Shown here in pieces: positions 47,346 through 58,758 of a stretch of DNA of 64,000 bases. The number at the start of each line of letters is the position of its first letter. Position 1 is the first letter of the stretch. The stretch is from Amaurobius ferox (Eukaryota > Arthropoda > Arachnida > Araneae > Amaurobiidae): contig OX578152.1 of NCBI GenBank assembly GCA_951213105.1, positions 97,276,568-97,340,567 on the forward strand. The letters run 5' to 3'. The position numbers and the translations under genes were made by a program. The notes under the pieces are model-generated. The model had not been told where the DNA came from. It searched no databases and saw nothing but the letters and a program-made list of their open reading frames with translations.

Positions 47346-49023
47346 TAAGTGAAAAGCAGGTTAAAATGTGAAAAACTTGCAACATAGGTAGCATAAAATG
47401 TCTCAGGGAGTAATAGTCGCCTTCCTAAATAAAAATCCTTTCTAAATACCTTGGTCGTCTTCCAGAGGGAGCTTCAACCCCCCCCCCCCCCCCCCCGGAT
47501 ATATGCTTAACAGAAATACTGCAGGCAACTGCCCAAGGGGTGGTGTATGTTTTAATGCGGCAAATTTCTATTTTGAATCAAATTTCACTGCTCATCTGAG
47601 CGTTGTTTTCAGCCGACGCTCGGAAGGTGGGAGTGGATGATTTTAACGTTAAAACTACGTTTGAAAGGGAAACTGCAAGTACAGGCCAAATAATTGAATA
47701 AATAAATAGTGACATTGGATGATCCGAAATATGACGTGTGTTTGATAAAAAATTAACTGGACTGGAGGGGATACGGATTTGTCGTTCAGGATAGAGCACC
47801 AGGCGCCTTTAATCTCCAATCTCAGCTTCTGATGCTTATCTTCATGCTGTGATATTATTTCAGTGGTCCATTATACGGAAAATCGATGTTTTTATTTTTG
47901 ACTAGCTTTATTCAGACTTGATTCCTAATGTGGCAGTTTATTGCACATTTGAGTTTAATCAGTTTGGTAGGGTGGTGGTGGTTGAGGGCGTAAAGATCTG
48001 GATATTACTCAGCTTTTGGGTGATTTAGGGATGATTTAGAATATTTTAAGTTTAAATTAGCCTGGTTTTATTTAGTGTGGGTTGTCAGAAAACGGGTATA
48101 CCTGTTGTTCAGTTATATCTCAGGGGAGTGTAGGTCATTGACCTTATACACGATTTATGTGTGTAGGTGTGGAGGAGCAGCAAAACCCGCCCTTGTCTGT
48201 CTAGACGTCTAAGAAAATAGACACGCATTTCTAACCCCTCACCAGTCAGTTTCTCACCCCTTCTGCTTGCAAATCTTTGTTTAGACATTAATCATGAGCT
48301 CAATGGACATCATCATAAGACGGTTTACACATGACAAGATCATAAAGATCAAATTTGCAAGGTGTTCTCCATGCGGTGATTAGGAGGAATGACAAGGGGA
48401 CCTGGACAGAAGAAAGCATCAAAACCACATCCTTATCTCGCCGAATTCGAAGATAATCAGATTATGCTCCTGCTCATAGAAAAGGACATTCAGGGGGGAA
48501 TGTGTTTACACCCTCCTTGCTGACCACTCATTGTAAGGCACCCTATCCGATGATCCGCATCGGATAGGGACAGGAATTGAATACGCATCGGATAGGGACA
48601 GGATAGGAATTGAAACATTTCGTTCCCCCCAAAGAGCTAGAATCACTACAATGATTGCTCCTCGAAGGTTCGCCCACTTTGTTTTAACTCGAGACATTTC
48701 TCATCAGTAAGAAAGTAGTTCCTGGAAAGCTCAAATGGATCAGCAAATCAGAATGACCACATTTGCATATGGATTCTTGAGCCTATAGAAGCAGATACTA
48801 CTAACCGTGGATACTTGGACACTACTGATCTTGGAGGATTTCAGTTTGGCTACTCCATGATAATGAGCATATGATAAGAGCGAAACCGATCCATTCATGT
48901 CGTTATTTACAATAGATTCTTCTCCCAGTTGTTTTCAACTTTTTCACATTAATCTACGGGAAAAAAGTCGAAAATAGGTTACCATCTATGAATATACAAA
49001 AATAATTTTTCAAACTCAATGTG
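47346..49023. other. Unassigned, with poly-C and a palindrome
   Basis: Poly-C at about 47479-47495. A GTGTAGGTGTGGAGGAGC region near 48160 and a weak H1-3'-end-like AAAACGGGTATACC at about 48093 have no further support. The hairpin at 48541 is listed separately. No gene recognised. Confidence 0.35.
48541..48597. repeat. Perfect 12-bp palindrome with an extra direct copy
   Basis: CCCTATCCGATG (48541-48552) and CATCGGATAGGG (48558-48569) are perfect inverted repeats around ATCCG. CATCGGATAGGG recurs at 48586-48597, each time followed by ACAGGA. Confidence 0.85.
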
Positions 49024-49352
49024 TTTATCCAATTGCTGAAATAGAATATAAATGGTACGGGTATATCTTCTAATACCATTTTATCACTTTCATTCTGGCC
49101 CATACTGGTTCAATTTCATATATTTCGTAAATTTGTGTACGAACGGAATCGGGATGGTTTATTCTTCAGATCTGCCTGTGAAGATAATTTTGTATATACA
49201 AGGTAGGATTAATAAGTTCGGAGACTGTGCTGATATCTCTAACCCTGATTGGAGGAGAGGGGAACTATTTTACTGTTATTTAAAGGCACATGTGACACGA
49301 GATGTGAAAAGGAAGAAGCAGGTGTTTTCCAGACAATGCGTGTCAGTGAATT

Positions 49353-49579
49353 TTGTTTTTCCTCAAATGGCTAGGCACTTGACTTTCATCATTCGCCTTT
49401 GTCAGCGGCCAGAACGTGAACCATTTAGCCGTCCTAGGACGTTGCCCCAGACGCACCAAAGCGGGGCGGAACACACTGCGCCTACAACACAAACATCCAT
49501 GCCTTACATGGGACTCGAATCCACAACGCGGCGGTCGAGCGATTGCTGTGGAAACGCTCGCCTTGACCACTGCGTCGGT
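49353..49579 (-). mobile_element. Second tRNA-derived SINE family (S2)
   Basis: The minus-strand head reads ACCGACGCAGTGGTCAAGGC with A-box TGGTCAAGGCG and B-box GGATTCGAGTCC. The body ends in an A-rich AAAAACAAAA tail (near 49353). The exact 12-bp target duplication TGTCAGTGAATT lies at 49341-49352 and 49580-49591. Distinct from S1 in head, body and tail. Confidence 0.8.
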
Positions 49580-49621
49580 TGTCAGTGAATTGTAGTCGTT
49601 CGGGCTCTTCGAAAACGGAAA

Positions 49622-49825
49622 TGGCGTTTGAAGAACACCGTGCGAATATCAAATTCTGCCAGCGTTTAGGGAAATCAAAATTTGATATTCGCACGTTGAT
49701 TTGAATAGTCAGTGAATTGTAGTCGCTCGGGCTCTTCGAAATCGGAAATGGCGTTTGAAGAACAGCGTGCGAATATCAAATTCTGCCATCGTTTAGGGGA
49801 ATCAAAATTTGATATTCACACGTTG
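49622..49825 (+). pseudogene. Duplicated mariner transposase N-terminus inside the MITE
   Basis: Two direct copies (from 49622 and 49748, period about 126 bp) each encode MAFEE(H/Q)RANIKFC(Q/H)RLG and a few more residues, the start of mariner-family transposases (helix-turn-helix N-terminus). The similarity stops after about 26 codons, where the sequence turns into the inverted arm. No DDE domain is present. Confidence 0.6.
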
Positions 49826-50165
49826 TTCTTCAAACGCTATTTCCGTTTTCGACGAACGCGAACGACTACAATTCACTGACACGCATTGTCTAGAAAAGCT
49901 TTTTCCTTTTCACATCTTGCATCACATGTGCCTCTACGCCACGGTAAAATAGTTCCCCTCTCCTCCAATCAGGGTTGGAGATATCAATACAGTCTCCGAA
50001 CTTTTTAATCCTACTTTGTATAGTGATAACATAGATTCTTGTACTTCCTTTTACGATAATTAAATTAAATATTTTAATAGAATGTTTGAATAACAAAGTC
50101 ATTTAAAATTCTACAAGAATTTGCACCTATTTTAAATCACGAGCAAAGTCGGGTATATCTGCTGT

Positions 50166-50338
50166 TATACATGAAAAATTTGTGAGTTGTACTTTTATGT
50201 GTCTGTTTACTATCTTCGTATGGGAGAACTCTTACTTCTTCCTTTTTGGTAGAATTGTTATAAAATTTCAAAAAGAAAGACTCCATTAAAAGTTAACTGC
50301 TGTGCAAACCGGGCATGAAAAGGTGGTAATATTAAAAC
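50166..50338. other. Junction between Helitron relic and tandem repeats
   Basis: No feature recognised. Confidence 0.3.
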
Positions 50339-51799
50339 AAGAAAGATCAATCATGCTTAAAGCATTGATTATGAAACACTTTCCAACTTCAATGCAATTT
50401 TATTTAAACATCTCTAAAATGCAATACATTCCTAAGTAATATTTTAAAACTTATCACAATACTACATTAATTTATTATATTTGAAAACTTAAACCTTCAT
50501 CGAAAACAATGAACTTCATTCAAATGATGGCATTGAAATATAAATTGCCTGGTTTAAACATCTCTAAAATGCGATACATTCCTCGGTAATATTTTTAAAA
50601 TCATCATAATACTACAATAATTTATTATATTTGAAAACTTTATCGAAAACAACTGACGTCATAGAAGAAGACGTCATTCAAATAACGTCATAGAAGAAAT
50701 AACACGCTTGGCTCTCTCTATAAAAGCAGCATTTCATTCATAACATTTTCTCAATCATTTCATTCATCACAGTACTAAAATAATTTATTTTATATAAAAA
50801 CTTAAGACCATGGAGCTACAAGTAATTAAACTCTATGCTTAAAACTTCATCGAAAAAAATCGTCCTTCTCTCTGTAAAATCAATGAATATTTCATTCATA
50901 TCAGCTATGCAGACTCATATGAGCTAAATACGTTTGCGTTAAAAAAATACAGCAATTCTTATACAACTCATCCTACATATTTTGCTGTTTACATTTTACA
51001 TAAGTGAAAAATAGGCTTCGTTGTAGAAATAATCAAATTTGGATGATCATTTAAAGTATTTAAACTCAATTATATCGTCATTGCGCTGTTTCAGTATGTA
51101 GATGTTCAGAATTTAAGCAAAAATAAAGCTGTTTTAGGACGAATACAACACTCAATATGAATTAAAAAGAACTTTAAAGATCACGATTTTGAGACAAAAT
51201 GGATGCCATATATCATTTTGAAGTGGGTCGCGTGATCTTTTCATATCATTGTCACGTGATCGCTTCATATAAGAGGTGTAATTATTATTTTAATTTTTAT
51301 TTGAAAAACTACTAAATATATTTTGCTGAAATTTTTTTTATATATTTTATGGAATAATTTGAATATTATCTACAATTTTCGAAGCAATTTGTGAATTTTA
51401 AATACGCTTAAAAAATGTTTGAAAAATTAGGTCCCATAGGGTTCAATGTATTTCATTCTTTCAACCCGGGTTCAATCCAAAACTAATTGGGTGATATTAT
51501 TCATTTATATTCCCATAGGTCCCACAGACCGTCTAAACAACATACTAAAATTTCATTTTGATTAAGTCAATTTTACGGCAGTTATCGTGCTAACGGACTG
51601 ACAGACAGACAGAATGAACAAAGTCATAGATGAACAACTTTGCTGTAAAGTGTTAAAAATTAAATGCTATCTCAGTGAATCTTCATCACAACTTTCACAT
51701 TTTCTAGATAATGTACCATATTAAAAACAGTCTGATGTGGGCATCATAAGAGTTGCCCTATATAATGCAATGAATTCACTTCTTTCACAGTAGAAACAA
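50339..51799 (+). repeat. 1.4-kb repeat R1, copy A (diverged)
   Basis: Starts GAAAGATCAATCATGCTTAA and contains CTATAAAAGCAGCATTTCAT, GTGGGTCGCGTGATC, ACCCGGGTTCAATCCAAAAC and GTGCTAACGGACTGACAGAC, ending with a TCTGATGTGGGCATCA block (51728) that resembles the 3' end of F1. About 1,460 bp to the start of copy B. Differs from B by scattered substitutions and indels. Confidence 0.85.
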
Positions 51800-53214
51800 G
51801 AAAGATCAATCATGCATAAAGCATTGATTATCAAACACTTTCCAACTTCAATGCAATTTCATTTAAACATCTCTAAAATGCGATACAGTCCTCGGTAATA
51901 TTTTAAAAATTATCACAATACTACATTAATTTATTATATTTGAAAACCTAAAAGTTCATCGAAATAAATGAACTCCATTCAAATGACGTTAATTAAATAT
52001 AAATTGCCTGGCTTCTCGGTAATGTGTTTAACATTATCATAATACTACAATAATTTATTATATTTGAAAACTTCATCAAAAACAATTGCAATTTATTCAA
52101 ATGACGCCATCGAAATATAACACGCCTGACTCTCGCTATAAAAGCAGCATTTCATTCATAACATTTCCCATTCATTCCATTCATCACAATACTATAATAA
52201 TTTATTTTATTTAAAAACTTAAGACTATGGAGGAACAAGTAATTAAACTCTATGCTTAAAACATCATTGAAAAAAATCGTCCTTCTCTCTGTAAAATAAA
52301 TGACTATTTCATTCATATCAGCTATGCAGACTCCATGAGCTAAATAATTTTGTGTTAAAGAAATGCAGTAATTCTTATACAACTCATTCTACCAATTTTG
52401 CTGTTTACATTTTACGTAAGTGAAAAATAGGCTTCTTTGTAGACATAATCAAATTTAGATGATCATTTAAACTCAAATATATTGTAATTGCGTTGTTTCA
52501 CTATGAAGATGCACACAATTTAAGCAAAAATAAAGTGGTTTTAGGACGGATATACAACACTCAATATGAATTAAAAAGAACTTACAAAATCACGATTTTG
52601 AGACAAGATGTATGCCATATTATATTTTGAAGTGGGTCACGTGATCTTTTCATATCATGGTCACGTGATCGCTTCATATAAGAGGTGTAATTATTATTTT
52701 AATTTTTATTTAAAAAACTACTGAATATATTTCGCTGATTTTTTTTTATTTTATATATATTTTATGGAACAATTTGAATATTACCTAAAATTTTCGAAGC
52801 AATTTGTGAATTTTAAATCCGCTTAAAAAATGTTTGAAAAATTAGGTCCCATGGGGTTCAATGTATTTCATTTTTACCACCCGGGTTCAATCCAAAACTA
52901 ATTGGGTGATATTATTCATTTATATTCCCATAGGTCCCACAGACCGTCTAAACAACATACTAAAATTTCATTTTGATTAAGTCAATTTTACGGCAGTTAT
53001 CGTGCTAACGGACTGACAGACAGACAGAATGAACAAAGTCATAGATGAAGAACTTTGCTGTAAAGTGTTAAAAATTAAATGCTATCTCAGTGAATCTTCA
53101 TCACAACTTTCACATTTTCTAGATAATGTACCATATTAAAAACAGTCTGATGTGGGCATCATAAGAGTTGCCCTATATAATGCAATGAATTCACTTCTTT
53201 CACAGTAGAAACAA
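51800..53214 (+). repeat. 1.4-kb repeat R1, copy B
   Basis: Offset 1,415 bp from copy C and almost base-for-base identical. One difference noted: AGATGAAGAAC at 53045 versus AGATGAACAAC at 54460. The short minus-strand frame 52382-52152 (76 codons, no recognised motif) is repeated exactly in copy C. Confidence 0.9.
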
Positions 53215-54487
53215 GAAAGATCAATCATGCATAAAGCATTGATTATCAAACACTTTCCAACTTCAATGCAATTTCATTTAAACATCTCTAAAATGCGATA
53301 CAGTCCTCGGTAATATTTTAAAAATTATCACAATACTACATTAATTTATTATATTTGAAAACCTAAAAGTTCATCGAAATAAATGAACTCCATTCAAATG
53401 ACGTTAATTAAATATAAATTGCCTGGCTTCTCGGTAATGTGTTTAACATTATCATAATACTACAATAATTTATTATATTTGAAAACTTCATCAAAAACAA
53501 TTGCAATTTATTCAAATGACGCCATCGAAATATAACACGCCTGACTCTCGCTATAAAAGCAGCATTTCATTCATAACATTTCCCATTCATTCCATTCATC
53601 ACAATACTATAATAATTTATTTTATTTAAAAACTTAAGACTATGGAGGAACAAGTAATTAAACTCTATGCTTAAAACATCATTGAAAAAAATCGTCCTTC
53701 TCTCTGTAAAATAAATGACTATTTCATTCATATCAGCTATGCAGACTCCATGAGCTAAATAATTTTGTGTTAAAGAAATGCAGTAATTCTTATACAACTC
53801 ATTCTACCAATTTTGCTGTTTACATTTTACGTAAGTGAAAAATAGGCTTCTTTGTAGACATAATCAAATTTAGATGATCATTTAAACTCAAATATATTGT
53901 AATTGCGTTGTTTCACTATGAAGATGCACACAATTTAAGCAAAAATAAAGTGGTTTTAGGACGGATATACAACACTCAATATGAATTAAAAAGAACTTAC
54001 AAAATCACGATTTTGAGACAAGATGTATGCCATATTATATTTTGAAGTGGGTCACGTGATCTTTTCATATCATGGTCACGTGATCGCTTCATATAAGAGG
54101 TGTAATTATTATTTTAATTTTTATTTAAAAAACTACTGAATATATTTCGCTGATTTTTTTTTATTTTATATATATTTTATGGAACAATTTGAATATTACC
54201 TAAAATTTTCGAAGCAATTTGTGAATTTTAAATCCGCTTAAAAAATGTTTGAAAAATTAGGTCCCATGGGGTTCAATGTATTTCATTTTTACCACCCGGG
54301 TTCAATCCAAAACTAATTGGGTGATATTATTCATTTATATTCCCATAGGTCCCACAGACCGTCTAAACAACATACTAAAATTTCATTTTGATTAAGTCAA
54401 TTTTACGGCAGTTATCGTGCTAACGGACTGACAGACAGACAGAATGAACAAAGTCATAGATGAACAACTTTGCTGTAAAGTGTTAAA
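53215..54487 (+). repeat. 1.4-kb repeat R1, copy C (truncated at the right)
   Basis: Identical to copy B until the AAAGTGTTAAAAA tract at 54478-54488, after which it departs. This is the point where the inverted copy D also begins its homology (55026). Confidence 0.9.
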
Positions 54488-55025
54488 AAATGATGTATAA
54501 GAATTAAGGCACAATGTTTTTAATGTTGAATTGTATATTTGGCGCTTTTTTGGATGACAGCATGTAAAACAATTTCGAAGTTCCCAATTAACTTAGATTT
54601 TACGCAACTCAATCAACAACAATTATCAATATGGATAATTTGACAATTATCAATATGGAAAGCATCTGCAATAAGCAATATAGTCCATATATTGAAATAT
54701 TTTAATAAATAATTCATGAAAAACAATTCTAATAAATAAACTGTTGGCGAATTGTTAGGAGTTAAAGTACAGAACTATTACACAAAGTATCTTCCCCCGG
54801 CCGTCCAAACAGTTACCTTACACCTTTCTGGTAGGTCGGACGGTCTGGGTCTCAACAACAAAGTATCTTCTATCGTGAATGGAACGACCTAAATCCATGA
54901 GAATGATGTTAACAAATTTATCGCATAATATTACATATGAAAAGTAAACATATTTCACAATAGTTAATATTTTTAATTTTATTTGATTTTATATATGGCT
55001 ATATATATATAATTTTTTCTTCTTT
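54488..55025. other. Spacer of the inverted repeat pair
   Basis: Contains the SINE-tail insertion (54795-54857) and a partial inverted F1 fragment (about 54874-54960: AATGGAACGA..ATCCATGAGAATGATGT). No gene. Confidence 0.5.
54795..54857 (+). mobile_element. 3'-tail-only S1 SINE insertion
   Basis: About 63 nt from CCCCGGCCGTCCAAACAGTT to GGTCTGGGTCTCAAC, flanked by the direct repeat ACAAAGTATCTTC (54782-54794 and 54858-54870). The 5' breakpoint is almost the same as in the copy at 41973-42045. Confidence 0.8.
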
Positions 55026-55420
55026 TTTTAACACTTTACAACAAAGTTGAAAAGTGTTTATGACTTTGTTCATTCTGTCTGCCTGTCTGTCCATTAGCAC
55101 GATAACTGCCGTAAAAATGACTTAATCAAAATGAAATTTTAGTATGTTGTTCAGACGGTCTGTAGGACCTATGGAAATATAAATGAATAATATCACCCAA
55201 TTAGTTTTGGATTGAACCCGGGTTGAAAAAATGAAATACATTGAGCCCTATGGGACCTAATTTTTCAAACATTTTTAAACGAATTTAAAATTCACAAATT
55301 GCTTCGAAAATTCTAGGTAATATTCAAATTGTTCCATAAGATATAAAAAAAAAAGTTCAGCGAAATATATTCAGTAGTTTTTAAATAAAAATTGAAATAA
55401 TAATTACACCTCTTATATGA

Positions 55421-55709
55421 GGCGCGGTAGCCCTTTGGTTAGCGTGCTGGAGTTGCACTCGGTAGGCCCGGGTTCGATTCCAGCCACTGCCAAAAAACTG
55501 CCGCCGTGTTCATGCGGAGTACGATCACGTTAAACATGTGGGTCCGAAAGTCCTTCCGAGAGGTTGGTGGTAGGGGAAGGAGGGTACGGTCCCTGTGGAT
55601 GCCTCCCCCACTGGGTTCCGGTCTGAATTGGGTGGCACTTCCCGACCGTCCAAACAGTTACCTTACACCTTTCTGGTAGGTCGGACGGTCTGGGTTTCAA
55701 CAACAACAA
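55421..55709 (+). mobile_element. Full-length S1 SINE
   Basis: Head GGCGCGGTAGCCCTTTGGTT, A-box-like GGTTAGCGTGC, B-box GGTTCGATTCC, body AACATGTGGGTCCGAAAGTC, tail GTAGGTCGGACGGTCTGGGT and (CAA)4. The 12-bp duplication CCTCTTATATGA is exact at 55409-55420 and 55710-55721. It interrupts repeat copy D, where copies A-C are uninterrupted, proving insertion. Confidence 0.92.
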
Positions 55710-56070
55710 CCTCTTATATGAAGCGATCATGTGACCATGATATGAAAAGATCACATGACCCACTTCAAAATATAATATGGCATACATCTTGTCTCAAAAT
55801 CGTGATTTTTTAAGTTCTTTTTAATTCATAATGAGTGTTGCATCCGTCCTAAAACCTCTTTATTTTTGCTTAAATTCTGTGCATCTACATACTGAAACAA
55901 CGCAATTACAATATATTTGAGTTTAAATGATCATCCAAATTTGATTATTTCTACAACGAAGCCTATTTTTCACTTATGTAAAATGTAAACAGCAAAATAT
56001 GTAGAATGAGTTGTATTAGAATTGCTGTATTTCTTTAACACAAAATTATTTAGCCCATGGAGTTTGCATA

Positions 56071-56448
56071 CCCTAACAGCATTTTTTTTCACAGTGGCGT
56101 AAGATTTACGTCACACTGTGACTTTGGGACGTCACAGGACGTCGCAGTACGTCTCGGCAATGTCATAATGAGGTCACAGCGAAGTCAGTTTGGTCATTTT
56201 CATGGTCGTTTGTGACGTCGCATATTAACTTGTTTGTGACGTCACATTGTAATTGCCATTGTAATGTCGTCACATTGTTACGTGTTAATTAAATTATGGA
56301 ATCGTCACAGAATATAGTCACAATGAAGTTACAAAGTTACTAATACGTAACGTCGCATAGAAGTCACAAATATGATGTCACATTGTGACCCAGGTGTCAC
56401 GTGACTACAACGTCACTGTCACATATGTGACGATCTTTGCTGTGAGGG
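56071..56448. mobile_element. 378-bp MITE packed with GTCAC/TGACGTCA motifs
   Basis: Inverted ends CCCTAACAGCA (56071) and TGCTGTGAGGG (ending 56448), with a 3-bp duplication ATA on both sides (56068-56070, 56449-56451). Copies A-C of the host repeat have a single GCATAGCTG at the matching place. The interior is an irregular array of ACGTCAC, GTGACGTC, GTCACA and TGTGAC in both orientations, several forming the CRE-like palindrome TGACGTCA or near variants. No coding capacity. Confidence 0.85.
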
Positions 56449-57016
56449 ATAGCTGATATGAATGAAATATCCATTGATTTTACAAAGAGAAGGTCGATTT
56501 TTTTCGATGAAGTTTTAAGCATAGAGTTTAATTACGTGTAGCTCCATGGTCTAAATATTTAAATAAAATAAATTATTATAGCATTGTGATGAATGAAATG
56601 AATGAGAAAATGTTATGAATGAAATGCTGTTTTTATAGAGAGATCCAGGCGTGTTATTTTTTCTATGACGTCATTTGAATGAATTTCAGTTGTTTTCGAT
56701 GAAGTTTTCAAATATAATAAATTATCGTAGTATTATGATAGTTTTAAAAATATTACCGAGGAATGTATCGCATTTCAGAGATGTTCAAACCAGGCAATTT
56801 ATATTTCAATGCCGTCATTTGAATGAAGTTCATTTTTTTCGATGAAGATTTAAGTTTTCAAATATAATAAATTAATGTAGTATTGTGATAAGTTTTAAAA
56901 TATTACCGAGGAATGTATTGCATTTTAGACTTGTTTAAATAAAATTGCATTGAAGTTGGAAAGTGTTTCATAATCAATGTTTTAAACATGATTGGTCTTT
57001 CTTGTTTTAAATGTTC

Positions 57017-57420
57017 AATATCTCGAAACCGATTCATACTAGCTTTCTATAGTTAATGTTAATCGTTTTCTAGTGAAAATTTACATGAGAAATAATTATT
57101 TGCGTAACATTATTGAAAGTTCTGATTTTTTGATGATTTTTTTCAGAATTTCATTCGAAAATTTGGGGATTTTCCGAACTATCGATTGCGTTTGGAATCA
57201 ATAGGCTTCCAGTATTCACTGATTGTAATTTTTGTACAAAATGTCATTCGAAACGCTTCATTAGATCGGGAGATATCGTCTCCACAGCCTCACACACACA
57301 TATACTGACATCACCTCAAAACGATCGATTCGAGTTTAGGGATGCTGTAAACGTTCTCTTTCGTCAGAAACTCGAATTTGAAGTTTCAACCCCGTCACAA
57401 TACTCTCCCTATACTATGAA
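57017..57420 (-). repeat. F1 repeat, partial inverted copy
   Basis: The minus strand follows the first 400 bp of F1: GAAAGTATTGTGACGGGG-like (GAGAGTATTGTGACGGGGTT), then TTCGAGTTTCTGACG, GTGTGAGGCTGTGGAGACGA and TACAAAAATTACAATC. Clearly diverged. Confidence 0.65.
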
Positions 57421-57798
57421 AAAAGGAAAAATAATATTAGAACGTTATCTTTTTAATTTGCAAAGTTAGAAAACCGATAAATAAAATCCACTTCATTAGA
57501 TAAACAGCTGTTCTTCCGTCTCAACAAATATCGGCTATTTTAATTTCATTCCAATAACTTATTTTCGTTAATTACGTTACTGCTTCCCATAGCAAGGGAA
57601 AAGTTGTGACGTCAGTTTATAACGCCCATTGCATAGCTATCAACGAATCAGAGAATGGAGCCTTTCGTCAGCTAAATCGAAAATATAAATTTTTATGCTG
57701 TATATACAAGCATATTTTTGCCAAACTATATAGAATTGTGCTAATCTTCCTTTTTTGGATGCAGTGAAATAAGAATCAGATAATCTAAATCATGAATA
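57421..57798. other. Unassigned sequence
   Basis: No feature recognised. Confidence 0.35.
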
Positions 57799-57936
57799 TT
57801 ACTTTCCTTATATACATAATGTATAAGGAAAGTATTGTGACGGGGTCGAAAATTCGAATTCGAGTTTTCGACGGGAGAGCACGTTTCAAGCATCCCTGAT
57901 CACGAATCAAACATTTTTGAAGTGATGTCTGTGTGT

Positions 57937-57967
<31 letters not shown>

Positions 57968-58758
57968 AAAGTATGTGTGTGTGTGTGTGTGTCAGTGAGT
58001 CTGTGGACACGATAACTGACGAACGAATGGACCGATTCGAACCAAATTTGGTACAAAAATCACAATCCGTAAACACTGGAAGCCTATTGTTTTTATACGT
58101 AATCGAATGTTCAGAACCCTCCTAAATTTTCGAATAAAATTTTGAAAAAATCGTCAAAAAATCAAAACCGCTAATAAAGTTACGCAAATAGACATTTCTT
58201 ATGTAATTTTTCATTAGAAAATGATTGGCATTAATTTTAGAACGCTAACATGAACCGTTCTCGAGATATTGTACATTTTTCAAAAAAATTATGAGAAAGT
58301 CACATAAAAAAAAAATTCCTATTGAGAAACATGTTCACTTTTCATATGTAATACCATGCGATAAAATGAGTGACATCATTCTCGTGGATCTAGCTCGTTC
58401 CATTCATGAAAAAATATACTTTGAATAATACTTTTGTATTTAAACGCCAATAGTCATTTATCTGCTGTAAGAATAACTTTTTTCTTAGTGCATAACGCTT
58501 GGCGAGATTTTGGCGACGAATTTGGCGGAATGTCGCCAACTTGGCGACTTTTTTGAAATGTTGCCAAATTAATGAAAATCTCGCCAAATGGATAAAAATG
58601 ATGCTAAATCAATGAAAATGACGACTAATTGTCGAAAATTCAATATCTTGGAAAGAATATTAGTATCTACTATAAGAAAAACCTATTTTTTTACTGTAAA
58701 ATTAGTAAATTCATTACATTATATAAGGAAAGTCATGTGTTGCCCACATCAGATTTTT
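57799..58758 (+). mobile_element. Foldback-headed repeat F1, full-length copy 2
   Basis: Identical to copy 1 (21425) from TTACTTTCCTTATATACATA through the GATCACGAATC block except for minor changes, with a (GT)n expansion at about 57928-57992 and the same 3' end CACATCAGATTTTTT. The GGCGA/TCGCC module is at 58495-58590. Helitron H1 is inserted within about 10 bp of its 3' end. Confidence 0.75.
57928..57992. repeat. (GT)n microsatellite inside F1 copy 2
   Basis: Interrupted GTGTGT run at the position of a short GTGTGTG in copy 1. Confidence 0.9.

Larger units (their letters stand above)
49199..50018. mobile_element. Mariner-derived foldback MITE with long inverted arms
   Basis: Ends CAAGGTAGGATTAATAAGTT (from 49199) and its near-exact inverse (ending 50018) are flanked by TA on both sides (49197-49198, 50019-50020), the Tc1/mariner target. 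The inverted arms extend about 155 bp from each tip and resume inside, so the element is largely a foldback. The interior holds two copies of the first codons of a mariner-type transposase. A SINE interrupts the left arm (49353-49579). Confidence 0.8.
49024..50165 (+). mobile_element. Helitron H1 fragment, interrupted by a mariner-derived MITE
   Basis: 49024-49198 (ACGGGTATATCTTCTAATACC, in parts, and ATTCTTCAGATCTGCCTGTG) and 50019-50165 (TAAATTAAATATTTTAATAG, then AAAGTCGGGTATATCTGCTG) together match 60770-61200 plus the 3' end of the full-length H1. The interruption is at a TA dinucleotide. The 3' tip is decayed. Confidence 0.65.
55026..57003 (-). repeat. 1.4-kb repeat R1, copy D (inverted, interrupted)
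   Basis: Reverse-oriented relative of A-C: begins AACACTTTACAACAAAGTTG, has the CTGTCTGCCTGTCTGTCC motif and GATAACTGCCGTAAAA, and ends near TTGATTGGTCTTTC-like sequence at 56990-57003. Two insertions interrupt it: an S1 SINE (55421-55709) and a MITE (56071-56448). It forms an imperfect palindrome with copy C. Confidence 0.85.

Noticed and set aside
52152..53797. Two identical 76-codon frames suggesting a duplicated gene
   Set aside because: They lie in the 1,415-bp duplicated repeat, show no motif, and are not open in the diverged copies A and D.
56071..56448. Interpreting the GTCAC array as a host enhancer
   Set aside because: Inverted ends, an ATA duplication and the absence of the segment from the other three repeat copies show it is an insertion. 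Any regulatory role is secondary.
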